The notes beneath the pieces are model-generated. The model saw only the letters and a list, made by a program, of their open reading frames with translations, was not told the DNA's origin and searched no databases. From positions 358,134 to 422,133 of the forward strand of contig NW_001865072.1 in the NCBI RefSeq assembly GCF_000002865.3: DNA of 64,000 nucleotides, written 5' to 3'. Both the position numbers and the translations under genes were made by a program. Source of the stretch: Monosiga brevicollis MX1 (taxonomy: Eukaryota; Opisthokonta; Choanoflagellata; Craspedida; Salpingoecidae). Shown piece by piece: positions 45,061 to 57,291 of the stretch (position 1 is its first letter; the number at the start of each line of letters is the position of its first letter).

Positions 45061-47792
45061 TTAGACAGCGCTGGCGTTGGTATGGGTGCGGGACCGCCCG
45101 CCTGCGAGCTCAACGCTCGCTCCCGTCGCACGTCGTTGGTCGGATCCCCAGGTATTGGAGCGACTGGGAGGGTTGCTAATGCTGATGGGGCCACCAGACA
45201 AATTGACATGCTCGCTTCCTGGACGCTCAGCCATGGGCTGAATCACGACGCTGGCCATGTCATTGGCGATTTGAGAAACACCCAGAGGCCCGTCCTCGCT
45301 ATGGTCGCTTTGGTGCTCGCTGATGGGCCCAGCGAGTTGAATGGTGTTTTTGTTCGTGGGATCATCGTCTGCAAATTGTCGCCGGTACTGGTACCGATAA
45401 GATACGCCACGCACGTGGCCAATGGCAAAAAGGGCAGCATAAAAGGCTAGGGTGGCCAGCACGACGGCAACAGTAAACCCCATCACCTTTGTATCGTTTT
45501 GATCATCCGTGTCTCGAGACCGCGCTGCGCCTGGAGTTGGGCTTGCCATGGCGGGCGTGGTAGCGGGCGCGGTCGGCGGGGAAGATGAGGTCAGGGTGAC
45601 GGTTTGGAGGCCCTCTAGACCATCCACTCCCTGCAGCAGCGTTAGCAGCTCAGCCCAGGGCAAAGTCGTCAGGCGGTCGTCCAATGTGGCAGCACGAAAG
45701 TTGGGGCTGCCGCTGCCAATGGTATCGATGAGCACAGTCAGCATACAAAGTGTAGCGGGCGTTGATGGTTCGACAGCCGTGCCACTGCGCCGACGCGCCT
45801 CCGTGATGGTGGGTGCTTGAGTGGCGAGCGTGGCAGGAGGGCGCACCGCTTCCAGGGTCAGCCAAACGTGGCGGGCCAATCCCTGAAGGACGTCAGTAGC
45901 CACGAGAGCCTGCAGGTCGTCTTGAGCGGCAGTGGCCTGTGCCAAGCTGACATTGACGAGCAGTAGGTAGTGGGTGATGTTGATGGCACGGACGGGATGA
46001 CATGCGCAGGCGGCAGTGTTGGTGGAGTCGGTGCAGACGTAGGAAGCGTTTTGTTCGACGGGCGTTTGGGTGCTATCATTCGGCGAAACGCACGTCAGAT
46101 AAAACGTGCTGTTTCCCTGCAGCGTGAGATGGTCTGGCAAGCAGGCCACGGGAATTTCTTCACCCGAGCTTCGTGCTACAGCCGCAGGCAGGTCTGCAGT
46201 TGTGTCGGTTAAAGGGCGAGCGGCGGGTACACCGCAGGTGGAGCAGCTGAACGGGGCAAAACCAGTGAGGGGAGGACAGTCAAAGCCAAATCCGGAGCCC
46301 TGATTAAGCTGGAGGCTGCTAAGGGCTGGAATGGCAATGAGCGGGGGCAGGGGGCCAAAGAGCATGTTGCCGTCGACGCGCAGCGCCTGCAAGGCGCTGC
46401 CCTGCAGCTCATCGGTGGAGGGACCCGGGCTGGAGACCAAGAAACCACGCAAGCGATTGTTATGCAGCTCGAGCGTTGTAAGGCTGGGGGCGGCCTCAGA
46501 GAGCCACGCGGTCGACAGCTGGCCAGTGAGGTGGTTGTTGCCAAGTTTGAGAACGCGCAGCTGGGGTAGGAGTGTCACCAGGGCAGGGTCGGCCAGGCTG
46601 CTGTTCAGCTGGTTTTGGCTCAGGTCGAGTCTACAGCAGGCATGCGACGACAGCCGTGTACCATTAGTATGAATCGAACGCGGCAAATCAAACAAGAGTA
46701 AGGACAAAAGTCTGAGCAAGCAAATCTGAAGGAAAACCCTCACGGCGACGAAAAAAAAAAAACTTACTCGCGAAGGGTGCTGATAGCGGCTAGAGCTGGA
46801 GGGAAGGGCCCGGTCAAGTGAGCGGCCACAGCAGTCAATGTCTCGAGGGCGGGAAGATTGGCCAAGGCAGCAGGCAGGCCCGTAGCGACGCCCGGTGTCG
46901 ATGCAAGGGGGCCAGGCAGGATAATGTCCTGCACTCGAGCCAAAGGCGGCGTGGGCTGTGAGCAGGTGACCCCTGTCCATGCGCAGTAGTTGTCATCACT
47001 CCAGACGCTGGCGTCGAGCAGGGACTGGCGCAGAGCGAGCATGGCGTCGCGCTCCGACGTCGAGACACAGAGGGCATTCTGGCGCGCGGTGCAGTCCCGA
47101 ATGGCGGTTGTTCCCGCACCGCAAGTTCCGCAGCGCTGGCAGGCGGCACCATCGCTGGTCGCTTTGAAAAACCCAGTCCCACAGGTTTGGCAATAGGCGT
47201 TGCTGACGTCTTCGCCCTCGCAGATATCACTGCCAGAAAGACCCTCGCCGGCGGGGCACGCAACTTCACAGGGGGTGCATTGAGTACACTGACCCCCGCC
47301 ATCACGGGCGGCGCACCCACAGTCAAAGGTGAGATTGAAGAGCGCGCGGTAGGCGGAGCCGTTCACCGTGGCAAAGACGCGTAGCTGAACAATGTGAGGC
47401 CCAGAGGTTGACAGGGCGCGCGGCGCCGGCGCTGCCCAAACGGGCGGAGTAGCATCGGCATAGGGAATGCCAGTTCCACAAGATTTGGCCCCTTGCAACT
47501 GGCCCGGACCAGCAAGCAAGGCGACCTGTAGGCCGGCCACGTCCAGAGCCTGGCCCGAGGATACCTCGTGCGCCTCAAGCGCGAGCGTATAGCTTTCATC
47601 AGGCAAAAACAGGCGGTTGTGGGCGGGACCAGCCCCGTGCTGCGCCACCAAGCTGACGTTCCATGCGGCTGAAGCCTGTGGCGTCGGATCGCACACATCT
47701 GCTTGCACCACAACTGGCTGGAGAACCGCCAGGCTCAAGACCAAAAGCGGCCACGCCCACCCAACGATTCGGCCGCACGATCGAACCGGCAT
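45061..47792 (-). CDS. Receptor-like protein: TNFR-like Cys repeats, LRRs, one membrane span
   Basis: Exons 47792-46768 and 46630-45061 join in phase 2 to give 864 residues. A signal peptide (WAWPLLVLSLAVLQPVVV) is followed by a beta-rich region. Next is a Cys-rich part about 160-250 with TNFR/EGF-like spacing (CTQCTPC, CQTCGTGFF, CQRCGTCGAG), then an LRRNT-like YCAWTGVTC as in plant LRR receptors. LRRs follow (LDLSQNQL, LKLGNNHLTG, LELHNNRLRG, LRVDGNMLFGPLPPL), then a Cys-bearing Thr/Ser/Pro-rich stem with several NxS/T sites. A transmembrane helix at about 45410-45490 and a cytoplasmic tail of about 130 residues without kinase or death domain complete it. An in-frame ATG at 47828 would extend the N-terminus. 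Ligand and signalling are unknown. Its stop is only 60 bases from the Hrq1 stop. Confidence 0.88.
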
Positions 47793-48689
47793 GATGCCAG
47801 TGTCCGCCCCCGGATCCGTCCACAACACGCACCAACAGCAGCAATGTCAATATGAGAATCAAGTCCGGACCCAGTCCAGCCCGCCACCATTCACACTCTC
47901 CTCCCCCGCCACCTCCACCTCCTCCTCCTCCGTCGCCGCCTCTGCTGTCTCGTCTTCTTCGCCTCGAAAGCACACACGCACACGCACTCACACACACACA
48001 CACACTCTCTCTCTCTCAAATTTCAAAATGAATACACCCCTTTTAATTCATACAAAAGTTTTATCTAACTATGACACCTGGGAAATTAAATTTTGAACCG
48101 AGGGTCACGGTCACTCATCGAGGGTTTGCACAACATCCCCAAAGTCCAACCCATTTACACTTTGATGTCTGGGTCCTGTTTTCTTAAAGTGTGTTGTGAG
48201 ATACACTCAAGCAGGCTGTGTCAGACGCCCAAAACCTAGAGGACAGAATCAAGCAAACGGTGGGATAGTTTTTCATCCCTACCGATGACAGGGGACACTC
48301 ACCGCCTTCTCGTTGCCTTGAATCAACAAAGCTTCGCCCCTCCCAAACGCCACTCAGCGTGAGCGTGGCTGGAAGCCTGATGTTGCATCTGCGTTGACTT
48401 GTTGAACGCGAACCCCCGCACTCCCCTCCTCCTTTCAGTCCGGCTTTCCTCTGCAAGCTCCGAAAACTGGGGCTCGAGCACAGGCGAAATGACAGCTCCC
48501 CCAAATACGCGTTGTGAGGGAGCAGAACCCATCAGCGGATCGCAGTTCCCAACAGAGAGCGCGCACACACACTCACACACTCACACACTCACACACTCAC
48601 ACACACACACACACGCTTGAAGGCTTTCTTTCTGGTACCCTGGATTGGACAGGCTCAAAAAACCTGTGCTTCACGCATACACAGGGGCC
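47793..48689. promoter_or_regulatory. Head-to-head promoter region of two receptor genes
   Basis: 897 bases between two divergent receptor start codons. Contains short (CT)/(AC) tracts at about 47970-48016 and (AC)n at about 48564-48613, plus an AT-richer segment at 48020-48180. No core promoter motif identified. Confidence 0.5.
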
Positions 48690-51600
48690 ATGGCGATCCT
48701 GCGCCACCCCGCTCTGGTTGTCCTGGTTCTTCTCGCGTGCATCAAAATGGCTGCGGCGCACGGTATGTACACGCACTGCCCCTTTCCGCTCTCTTGCACC
48801 GACGGCTGCCACATATGACGCCAGACTGCCGGTGACTAACGCTTTGGTTGACATGTCCATGTCAATTAGAATTCTTAATCGTCATTCATTCAGTTGGCCT
48901 GGCTTACAACGCCTCAATCCTGAGCGACGCTGCCGAATACACGGCAGACCTGAACCAGCCCGCTCAACTTCTCCTGGACCCCTTTTTCCGCCTTGACGCA
49001 TCAGATCCCAACGCACCGCCGCTGTGGTCCAGTGCCATCAACCCCCAGCAGGCACCAGCCCCATCTCGCCTTGCGCTTCCTGCCCTGGACCTCGTGTGGC
49101 GCACCAACGACGACAACCTCACCTTCTCCGTCTGGGACGACGATCAGGGTGATGCGAACCATCACGCCTTTGACCGCAGCTTCATGGCCAGTGACCATCT
49201 GTTCAGCACGCACCTTCGACTGTCGCCGCTCAACCCCGCTTTGCAGGTGCAACTCAATGCCAGCACCAAAGCCCTCACTCTGAGCCTCAACTACAGTGCC
49301 TGGCCCTGCGCATGCCAGTCTTCCGGAGGCTCTTGCATTCGCGGCAACGACGACCCGGCTAACGTCGCTTGCCAATGCCCCCACGGTCATTATTCCCACT
49401 CGGATCTTCATGGCCGGCCCACCTGCCAGCCTTGGGCGCAGTGCCTTGCCGGTCAAGTCGAAGTGCAGGCCCCGTCCCCATTTATCGATCGTCAATGTGC
49501 AGCTTGCGGCCCAGGCCAAGCATGCCCCACGCCGCTGCCCGCCACAACCCGAGACTGCCTCGCTCAGGATCGCCTTTATGCTACCGGAAACGCCACCATC
49601 TGTGCCATTGACCCTCGATCCGGTGGCCACTATCTGCAGACCGATGCGCATGGTCGAGGCGTGGTACGCCTTCCCTGCCCGACCAAGAGCTTTTGCCCAC
49701 CTGGCGCTCTGTGCCTGGACGCCTGCATCTCTTGCCAAGAATGTGGTGACAGCTTTTCCCAAGCCAGTGCCTGCTCGGCCACCAGCAACGCCGTCTGCGA
49801 GCCCGAAACGACATTTTGCAATAACCTTGACTGTGGTGACGAAGAGTGCCTCGGCGCCATCATCTTTGTGCGCGAAGCTCGCTGCGAGTGCCCCGATGGT
49901 CAGACCTGGAACTCCACGTACCGCCGGTGTATCTCTGACGCAACCCCCTGCAATTTTGGCATCACCGTCTGTGGACAAGCCTCCTGCCAAGCTCAGGGCG
50001 CCAGCTTTAGCTGTCACTGCCCCAAAGGTCTGACTTTTGATGGTCAAGGTGCCTGCATTGATCAAGAAGATACCTGTACCCCAGCTTCATGTACCGTCAG
50101 TGAGGATACTGCCTGCGTCGATCTAGCAGAGGCCCCCATGTGCCGTTGCGACGCCCTGAGTCACGGCACCTCGTGTGAGCACGACCTGCAGCCCTGCCAG
50201 CTCGATGGCAAACCTACTTGCTCCCACAATGCCAGTTGCTCTTACTCGGGCGTCTTCAACGAGGAGGCCAGCGCCCTTTCCGTGCAGGATCTGATGTGTG
50301 CTTGCGAAGAATCAGGCTTTGCTGGGTCTCATTGCACCCTCGACGTGGATGAGTGTGCTCTGCAACCCTGTGGACTACATGGCACCTGCATCAATCTGCC
50401 TGGCGGCTTCACTTGCAACTGTGACCCGGGGTATGACCAGCCCTGGGAGAACGCACCATGCTCCGACGTTTCGAGCCCCAACATCACGCTGGACAACGCG
50501 TTCTTTTCCATTGATATTGCAGACGGATTGTCGGTCAGCTCAGTCTTACGCCTTACCCGGCCTCATGTGTCAGACAACAGCGGCGTGGTCCCGGCCTTGG
50601 AGGTGGTGGTCCCTCTTAATATGACGGCCAACTCCAACGTAACAGTGACTCTGCGCGCCGTTGACGAGACGGGAAACAGTGCCACCCAGCTCGTGATCGT
50701 GCGGGTGCTCGATCTCTCCGCCCCCCTGTTGACATTACGAGCCGAGCCAGCGAACCAACACCCCGTCCAGACTGCATTTGTGGCGCCCACGGCCATGGCT
50801 CAGGACGCCGTCGATGGGCCGTGCCCCGTCACCCTCGTCAATTCGGTTGACAGCAACCGATTGGGCTGCTATGACCTCATCTGGTCTGCGCAAGATCAAG
50901 CAGGCAACCGAGTCAAGCTTTCGCGACAGGTTTGCGTTGTCGATCGGATTCCGCCAACCTTGGACATTCAAGTCTCCTCGGTACCCCACCGTGTTCCCGT
51001 GGGGTCCACCTTTGCACCGCCCAGCGTTGTGGTTCAAGACAATTACGACGCCAGCGCTAGTCTCGAGCAGTGGCGGGTCCCAAATACGATCGACACCCGT
51101 GCTGAGCCCGGCTCTGAGGCACTCCTCACCTACTTTGCACGAGACGCCAGCAACAACACCGGCAACGCCACGCTACGCCTGCTCTTTGTGGATATTGAGG
51201 GACCTGTCATTACATACAATGAGCAACCCGTGTCGCGCGCCACTCAAACCGTTGCGTTTGGCACACCACTTCGGGGCTTGCCCATTGGCATCAACGACAA
51301 CGCCGACCTGAACCCACGGTGGAGCGCCAGTGGGTATAGCCGCTGCACAGCGGGCCTGCAAACCCTTCGCATCAACGCAAGCGATGCCTCAGACAACGTT
51401 GTTCTGGCTTATGTTGACCTGGACGTCACCAGCCCCTCAAGCAGTTACATGACTCAAGACTTGGTGCAGGCCAGTTGGAAAGACGAGAATGTTGACAAGA
51501 CCCGAGTACCACTTCTCTTGCAAACAGTTGTGCCGGACCTTTGCGTGCAGCTCGTCTCGTCTGGTACAGATCACGTTGTTGCTGCCTTTTACGACACCCA

Positions 51601-53553
51601 TCGCCAAGACTGGCTCGAGGCCTCCATTGCAATCGACCGTGTGGCTAATGGTACGCACAATATCTCGACAGCTGGTACCAACGCAGATGGAAGCGGAGTG
51701 GTGTCCGTGGAACAGATGTCCACGCCGACCTCCATCCAGCTGGGTGGCATAACACTTGAGCTCGTGGCCTATGCCGGTCTGTCGAATGGCAACGGAGATA
51801 ATGAGACGACCTCGCCGACTTCGTCGGCTGGGTCCATCGCGCTTGTAGCCGGTGTGGGTGCCGGCGCGGTGCTACTCTTGGCTCTAACCATCACCGCTGT
51901 TGTGTTCTGGCGGCGCGTGCACCAGCGACGTAAGCGTGACGCCGTACGCACGCGCTCAATGGCGGAAGCTGACATGAGCAAATTTGAGTTTCACAACATG
52001 CGCCACATGGCTGATCTGCCGGGTGGGCGGATTCCAGCATCTTTTCATAGCGTTGACTCAAACGTAACCTCTCTGCCCCACGATGATCGCGTCTATGCCA
52101 CCATCTCCGTCACGGAGCGCTCTGCGCAGACGTTGGCTCAACATGCTGAAAACTATTATTCAGAGATTGGTGACAACACCCTAGACAGCAGCCAATATTG
52201 CGTCCCTGTGCCCCTTCCCGATGGCCATCTCTATGCCAGCCACTTGACTATCAACGCCAAGGCCATGGATGTCAACTTAAAGCGGAGTGGGTCAGAGATG
52301 CAGGTCCCAACTTACATTTCTCGGCCACGAGATATTGGCGCGCCTGTGCCCGTGCCTATCTACGATGAGTTGGGCCAGGTTCTCAGCTATCAGCTGCGAG
52401 CAGGCTCGGAGCACGGTGGCATGCACATTTATGTTGCGCCCGTGCGCGACCCGGCAACTAGCCCACGCGTCCCTTTTTATGATGAGCTGGGCAACGTGGT
52501 TGGTGAGACAACCTTGCCACCACTCAACCAGGTAGAAGTATCGTCCCAACAGCCTGTGAGGGGATTTGTGCAGACCCCTTCCACCGCAGCTGATGGCTTT
52601 CAGAGCCTCACTTTTACCTCCTTCGCCTCGAGCACGGGCATTATCTCGATGCCTCCCAGCATTGCACGCCGCGCTGCCGCACTCAATCCGAGCAATGACG
52701 CCGGGACTAGCCCGCGTCTGGCATGGCAAGAGAGCATTCAATCGGGCAGTTATGGGTTTGAACTGTCACGCAGATCCTCGAGACTATCTGCACAGCACCA
52801 TGCGGTCACTCAACGCGGAGTGCCGGGCAACGCTGACCTTGAGGAAGATGCAAGCCAAGCATCATTATCAGCGGCTGCCGTTGATTTGATGGAAGCCACT
52901 GCACGCCCCTCTAGTAACAATGAGCCCAAAGATCGCGACGATGGCGAGTATCTGCGTGTTGACGGCATTGTTGGTACGGAGGAGCCGAGCGATGCCCTTG
53001 ACCGTAATATGCTCGCTGCGCTGGAACCCCGCTCTGGAATGCCTTCGCCTCCGCCGCCTTCAGCCGCTTCGGCCCCATCAACAGACGCGACTCTGTCAAA
53101 AATCTTTACGGTGCACACCATGAGTGGAGTGGATGCTGAGGTGAAGCTAGCAGACGCAGCGCCGGGCACGTACCTTCTGCGCCTCGTCGTAGGGGGTATC
53201 ACATCCCAGGTATGATTGTCGATCGTTCATGCAGGAAGATCAATCGGGCTTCTGACCTGCGCCAGCAATACCAAAACATGTCTTTTCACCCTTGTTGCCC
53301 GCATCGCCGGACTGTGCGCCCATAGTCTTGCGATTTGTGCGTGCGAGGCGCAGACACTTTCACACACCATGCTCTTTATTTCACAAAGGAGCAAGCAATG
53401 TACTTTTTAGATGGCACAGTTGGCTCTACTTCTGTCACCTCCTTGGATGAGGCGATGCTAGACATTCTTAAAGCTAACCCTAGCACCTTTATCCAGCAAT
53501 GGCAGCGCGGCGACCCGGCTTTATCACTCATGCAGGCCCCGCACGAGGATTAA
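48690..53553 (+). CDS. EGF-repeat transmembrane receptor with tyrosine-rich tail
   Basis: Exons 48690-48762, 48894-53209, 53389-53553 give 1517 residues. Signal peptide (LVVLVLLACIKMAAA); a C2/DSL-like N-terminal region; Cys-rich TNFR-like blocks (CGPGQACP, CISCQECGDSF); several EGF-like modules ending in a calcium-binding EGF (DVDECALQPCGLHGTC) near residue 508; then three HYR/Ig-like beta repeats (DETGNSAT, DQAGNRV, DASNNTGN). A membrane helix (VAGVGAGAVLLLALTITAVVFW) at about 1005-1030 and a 487-residue tail follow. The tail holds at least nine tyrosines in short acidic or hydrophobic contexts: VYATI, YYSEI, QYCVP, LYASHL, TYISRP, two YDELG repeats, IYVAP and EYLRV. No kinase domain is present. 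The last 70 residues fold-like segment (APGTYLLRLVVGG...SLDEAML) recalls the second half of an SH2 domain only weakly. Confidence 0.9.
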
Positions 53554-53985
53554 ACGAGTCGCCTGGAAGTGTGCGTCCCGAACAAGCATGCAAACTTGTC
53601 AAAAAGAACTTACTCTGCGAGCTTGCAAAAGCGTCAGCAAGAACCATGCATACTTCTGCGAGAGCATGTCGTTGGCCTGCAGCCATAAGCCTGCTTGTCT
53701 CCCTTCATGATTGAATAACTCGCTGTTCTATCGCAGCGCTCCGTGAAAGATGAATAAATGCAACCTGTTTTTCAGTCAACTAATTGATTGTAATTGCACA
53801 GCGGCACTGATTGATGCACCTTGCATCTCACTCTCAAAGCCACACATGGAGAACCAGCTGCGCGTGCGCAGGTCAGGTTAGCAAGGTATCTCTACCGCGC
53901 TGGACAAATGAATATGGCATCCAGTAATGGCCGCTCGGCAAATACCAGTCTTGCAAACTGCACGGCTGCTCAATCGAAAAGTCAG
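53554..53985. other. Convergent intergenic spacer
   Basis: Between the stops of the EGF receptor (+) and the TMEM175-like gene (-). An AATAAA-like element (gatgaataaatg) lies at about 53749-53760 downstream of the receptor gene. No gene seen. Confidence 0.5.
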
Positions 53986-56409
53986 TTAGCTATTCAAAGC
54001 TCCAGGCGCGTCGTTCGGAAGCAAGCGAGAACGAAGGTTATCCCGCTCCGGCTGTTCTCCGTGTGAGCCAAATACGCGCACCAAGACCCAGCGTAGTAAA
54101 GGAGCCGCCAGCAACACCAACATTGTCAACCTGAAGAGTCGAGAGGTGGAATACAGCAGCCATCAATAGAGGTACACAAACTGTGTGGCCCATCGTTGAA
54201 AAAAAACAAATACCGCCAAAGTGGCTTACCAATGTGCCCATGAGAGGCCCAGCGCAATAAGGCCGCAGAGAGGCATGGCCATAACTCCGAGCGTAAAGTT
54301 GTCCAGATCTGTATATAGAGACACAAACTCGGTTTGAAACACACGGGCGGGCGCACGATGAAGACAGCAGAGCAAATGGAAGCTTGCTCTGCGACATGAA
54401 CAGCACAACCAGCAGCTCACTGACCTTGGCGCCGTGATTGCGGGTTGAGCACGCCGACGTTTGTGTAACGGCACAGAACCCAGGTGATAACCTGCAATAG
54501 CCCACCTATGGTGGTAAAAGCGCTCAGAAGACGGGTCGAGAGCTCTCTGGGGACAGAAAAAATAGAAATTGTAGTGGTGCTTGAGTCATAGACGAAGGTC
54601 TGGCCAAGCTGTGGGCGCTTGGAAGGTTATCAAATCAAAAGCTGTGGGCGCTTGGAAGGATATCAAATCAAAATACTGACTTGACCGAATCGCCACCATG
54701 CTGCAGAATGGCATAGGAGAAGAAGGAGGCAGTAAAGGGCAAAGCCAACAACCAAGCAAGCTGAAAATAGAGCGCATAAGCCATCGTATCTACCACAACA
54801 TTGCCACAGTGCATGAGCACGTTGTTACTGGCTTTATAGAGGCACTTGCGCAGAAGCGAAGGCAAGTTTCAGAGCTAAGAAGTCAAGACGGCACCACCGC
54901 ACCATGTAGAGACTTGAGATGGGCAACGAGCGCGACGTTGTTGAGATAGAACGAAGCAGCAATATAAAAGCTTATGAAGTAAGCCATGAGCACAGAGACC
55001 TACAAATGCGCGCCAAAATGAGCAGACAGTGTGGGAGAAGGACCAAGTGTTCATTTGGATCTGGTGCACGAGTGACCAACCTGCTTGAGGGCGCCGTGAT
55101 GAGCAGCAAAGAACTGATCCGAATCGAGGCTCAACGCCAAGATGCTTCCAATGATCGAATACACCGCATCTCGAAAAAGCTCATAGCGTTTTTTGTCGAA
55201 ATTGACACGCTAAGCAAAAGCCGAGGCGGTGGTGGTGGTGGTGGCGAAAGTCGATGACTGAACATACCAATAATCAAAAGAGAGACTGGAGCGCAAGTAA
55301 GAACTGCCAACGGGCGGGGGCGCACCTCAAAGTGTGAAGCTGGAATGAGACCAACTTGTCGGGTTATGCGATCCATCAAAAACAAGGGCAGGAGGCCAAG
55401 GACTGTGGTGATGATAGACGTGCAAGAGTGGAGGTGCGACCAGGCGCGAGCGAGTGAGGTTCATCGGTGGCACTTCGCAAGGAGGCCAGAGGGGAACTTT
55501 GTTGATCTTGTCAAAGGAAAAAAAGATATCCCCCGTTTGGCGGTTATGGCCCCCGTATCTTTCCATCCCGCTTGATCCTTCTCAAGCACCATCGCAAGCA
55601 AGGCAGAGAGGAAAAAAAAAAAGCAAAGAAATCTGAAGAACATTGACAAACAGATGGCAGACAAGTCCGTCCCACGTACGCGCTAGGGAGCCAAACACGA
55701 TGGCTAATCCAAACAAAACCAGAACGAGGACAGCCTGGAATAGGACGCGGCGCACACAAATTGTGTATTCCAGCTCCACTGCAGCACGACGCCTGGCGGC
55801 AGAGTCGATGCCGGCGTCAGAGGCCATCGGACTGCTCATTGCGCCGTCTATCTGGTTTAGGGGCTGGCGTTCGCTGCCGTGGACGAGGCTCCCATTGCCT
55901 GAGGTTTCTACCAGGCCCGTAGAATTGTTTGCCTCTGTTTCGTCTGCTTCTTGGCCATCCTCATCCTCTGGCTCACTCCAGAGATTGTGGCGAGCAGCAT
56001 GATGGAGAAGAAGGAGTCGAGTGATTTGGATGCAAAGCAGAGCACCCAAGATCATGCTGGCAGAGACTTTGGAGTCTTGAAGCGTCCGAATGCTGCTTCC
56101 CAAGCTGGATGCAAAGGGCAGCAAGCAAATGAAACAAAGCTCGGCGCAGTTCAAGGCTTGGATGCCCTCGTTGGCTTTCGGGATGAAGCGAAACACATAG
56201 AGGCTAAAGCGGCGTAGGAGCAGGATCAAGAAGAAGGTAGAACACGCCCATCCAAAGTAACCAAACTTGACCTGCAAAATCTCAAAGGCAGACTCGTCGT
56301 TGCCCTCTTCCTCATCGTCGATATCACTCAGGGATTCGACGCTGATTGTGGCAGCGATGGCCAAGAGGGCCTCGGCAAAGCCGATCGGAAGCTCGCTGGA
56401 CACCAACAT
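53986..56409 (-). CDS. TMEM175: TMEM175-like (DUF1211) endolysosomal channel
   Basis: Eight exons: 56409-55680, 55402-55326, 55209-55081, 54999-54903, 54789-54681, 54546-54425, 54308-54230, 54130-53986. All phases close to give 495 residues (human 504). Two homologous six-helix halves, as in animal TMEM175: half 1 starts PIGFAEALLAIAATI, contains a LLPFASSL helix (matching the conserved LLPF) and a charged, Ser/Glu-rich loop; half 2 starts RYELFRDAVYSII. The signature (R)xxxFSDA of the pore helices is degenerate in both halves: FAEA and FRDA. If orthologous, it conducts K+ or H+ in endolysosomes; the motif changes leave selectivity open. Intron 1 (55679-55403) is joined directly to exon 2, skipping an open frame that breaks the alignment. 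Confidence 0.85.
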
Positions 56410-57291
56410 GATGCTTCCCGCCTCGGCGTGGTAAAAGAAACTAGCAATTTGCTAACCGCAAAAGCCTACGATGACAGCTATCACTCCTTGCTGCCTGCCA
56501 TTCACACGCCACCCATCCTTGGATCATCGGGTGGGACCTTGGCGCTTGAACAGATTGACAAGAAGAAGAGATTAATAAGTGGCAGTGAAGCAACGTCTGT
56601 GGGACGCAGAGGTTGCAGGGCTGAGGCTGTGGGGCGCAGAGGCTGTGGGGCGCAGAGGCTGTGGGACGCAGAGGTTGCGGGACGCAGAGGTTGCGGGACG
56701 CAGAGGTTGCGGGACGCAGAGGTTGCGGGACGCAGAGGTTGCGGGACGCAGAGGTTGCGGGACGCAGAGGTTGCGGGACGCAGAGGTTGCGGGACGCAGA
56801 GGTTGCGGGACGCAGAGGTTGCGGGACGCAGAGGTTGCGGGACGCAGAGGTTGCGGGACGCAGAGGTTGCGGGGCTGAGAAAATGACCTTCTTAGCGCAA
56901 GGGCCGACTGCTCGTGTCCATGTTGTACATGTAGCTTGTCACTTTCGTTTTGTTTTTGTTATCTCTTTTTTCTTTGTTATCGATCTGACCAATTCATTTA
57001 AAAATTCAAATGAGCGAGATTGAGGTTTTTCAATTTTTCAATTTTTTTTTTCTTTTCCATTACATGTATTGGTGTGATGATCAAGGGGGGCAGGTGAGGC
57101 TTGCTGGGGGGGGTGAGCCCTTGACTTCCAACTCGTCGCCGTCCACTGGCCGATGTGACTGGCGTTGGTCCATGAGCAGGCTAGTGGGCTCGGATAGGCG
57201 CTGTATTTGGCTGAGCTGACTTGTACCTATGTCGCGTAGCGCGCTGCTTGAAGGACACGCACAAGAACCTTGACGTAGGAGACAGATAGTC
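56410..57291. other. Spacer with minisatellite
   Basis: Divergent spacer between the TMEM175-like gene and the plus-strand unknown gene. Apart from the minisatellite there is AT-rich DNA at about 56930-57070 and no supported gene. The 152-codon frame through the repeat exists only because its 16-base unit reads open in three frames. Confidence 0.6.
56601..56876. repeat. 16-bp minisatellite
   Basis: Thirteen perfect head-to-tail copies of gggacgcagaggttgc from 56663 to 56870, preceded by about four diverged copies (ggggcgcagaggctgt variants) from 56601. The unit is not a multiple of 3. Confidence 0.97.

Noticed and set aside
55412-55679. Extra exon in the TMEM175-like gene
   Set aside because: No donor/acceptor pair keeps the frame, while joining 55680 directly to 55402 preserves phase and the helix alignment.
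56601-56876. CRISPR-like array
   Set aside because: Units are contiguous 16-mers with no spacers; this is a minisatellite in a eukaryotic genome.
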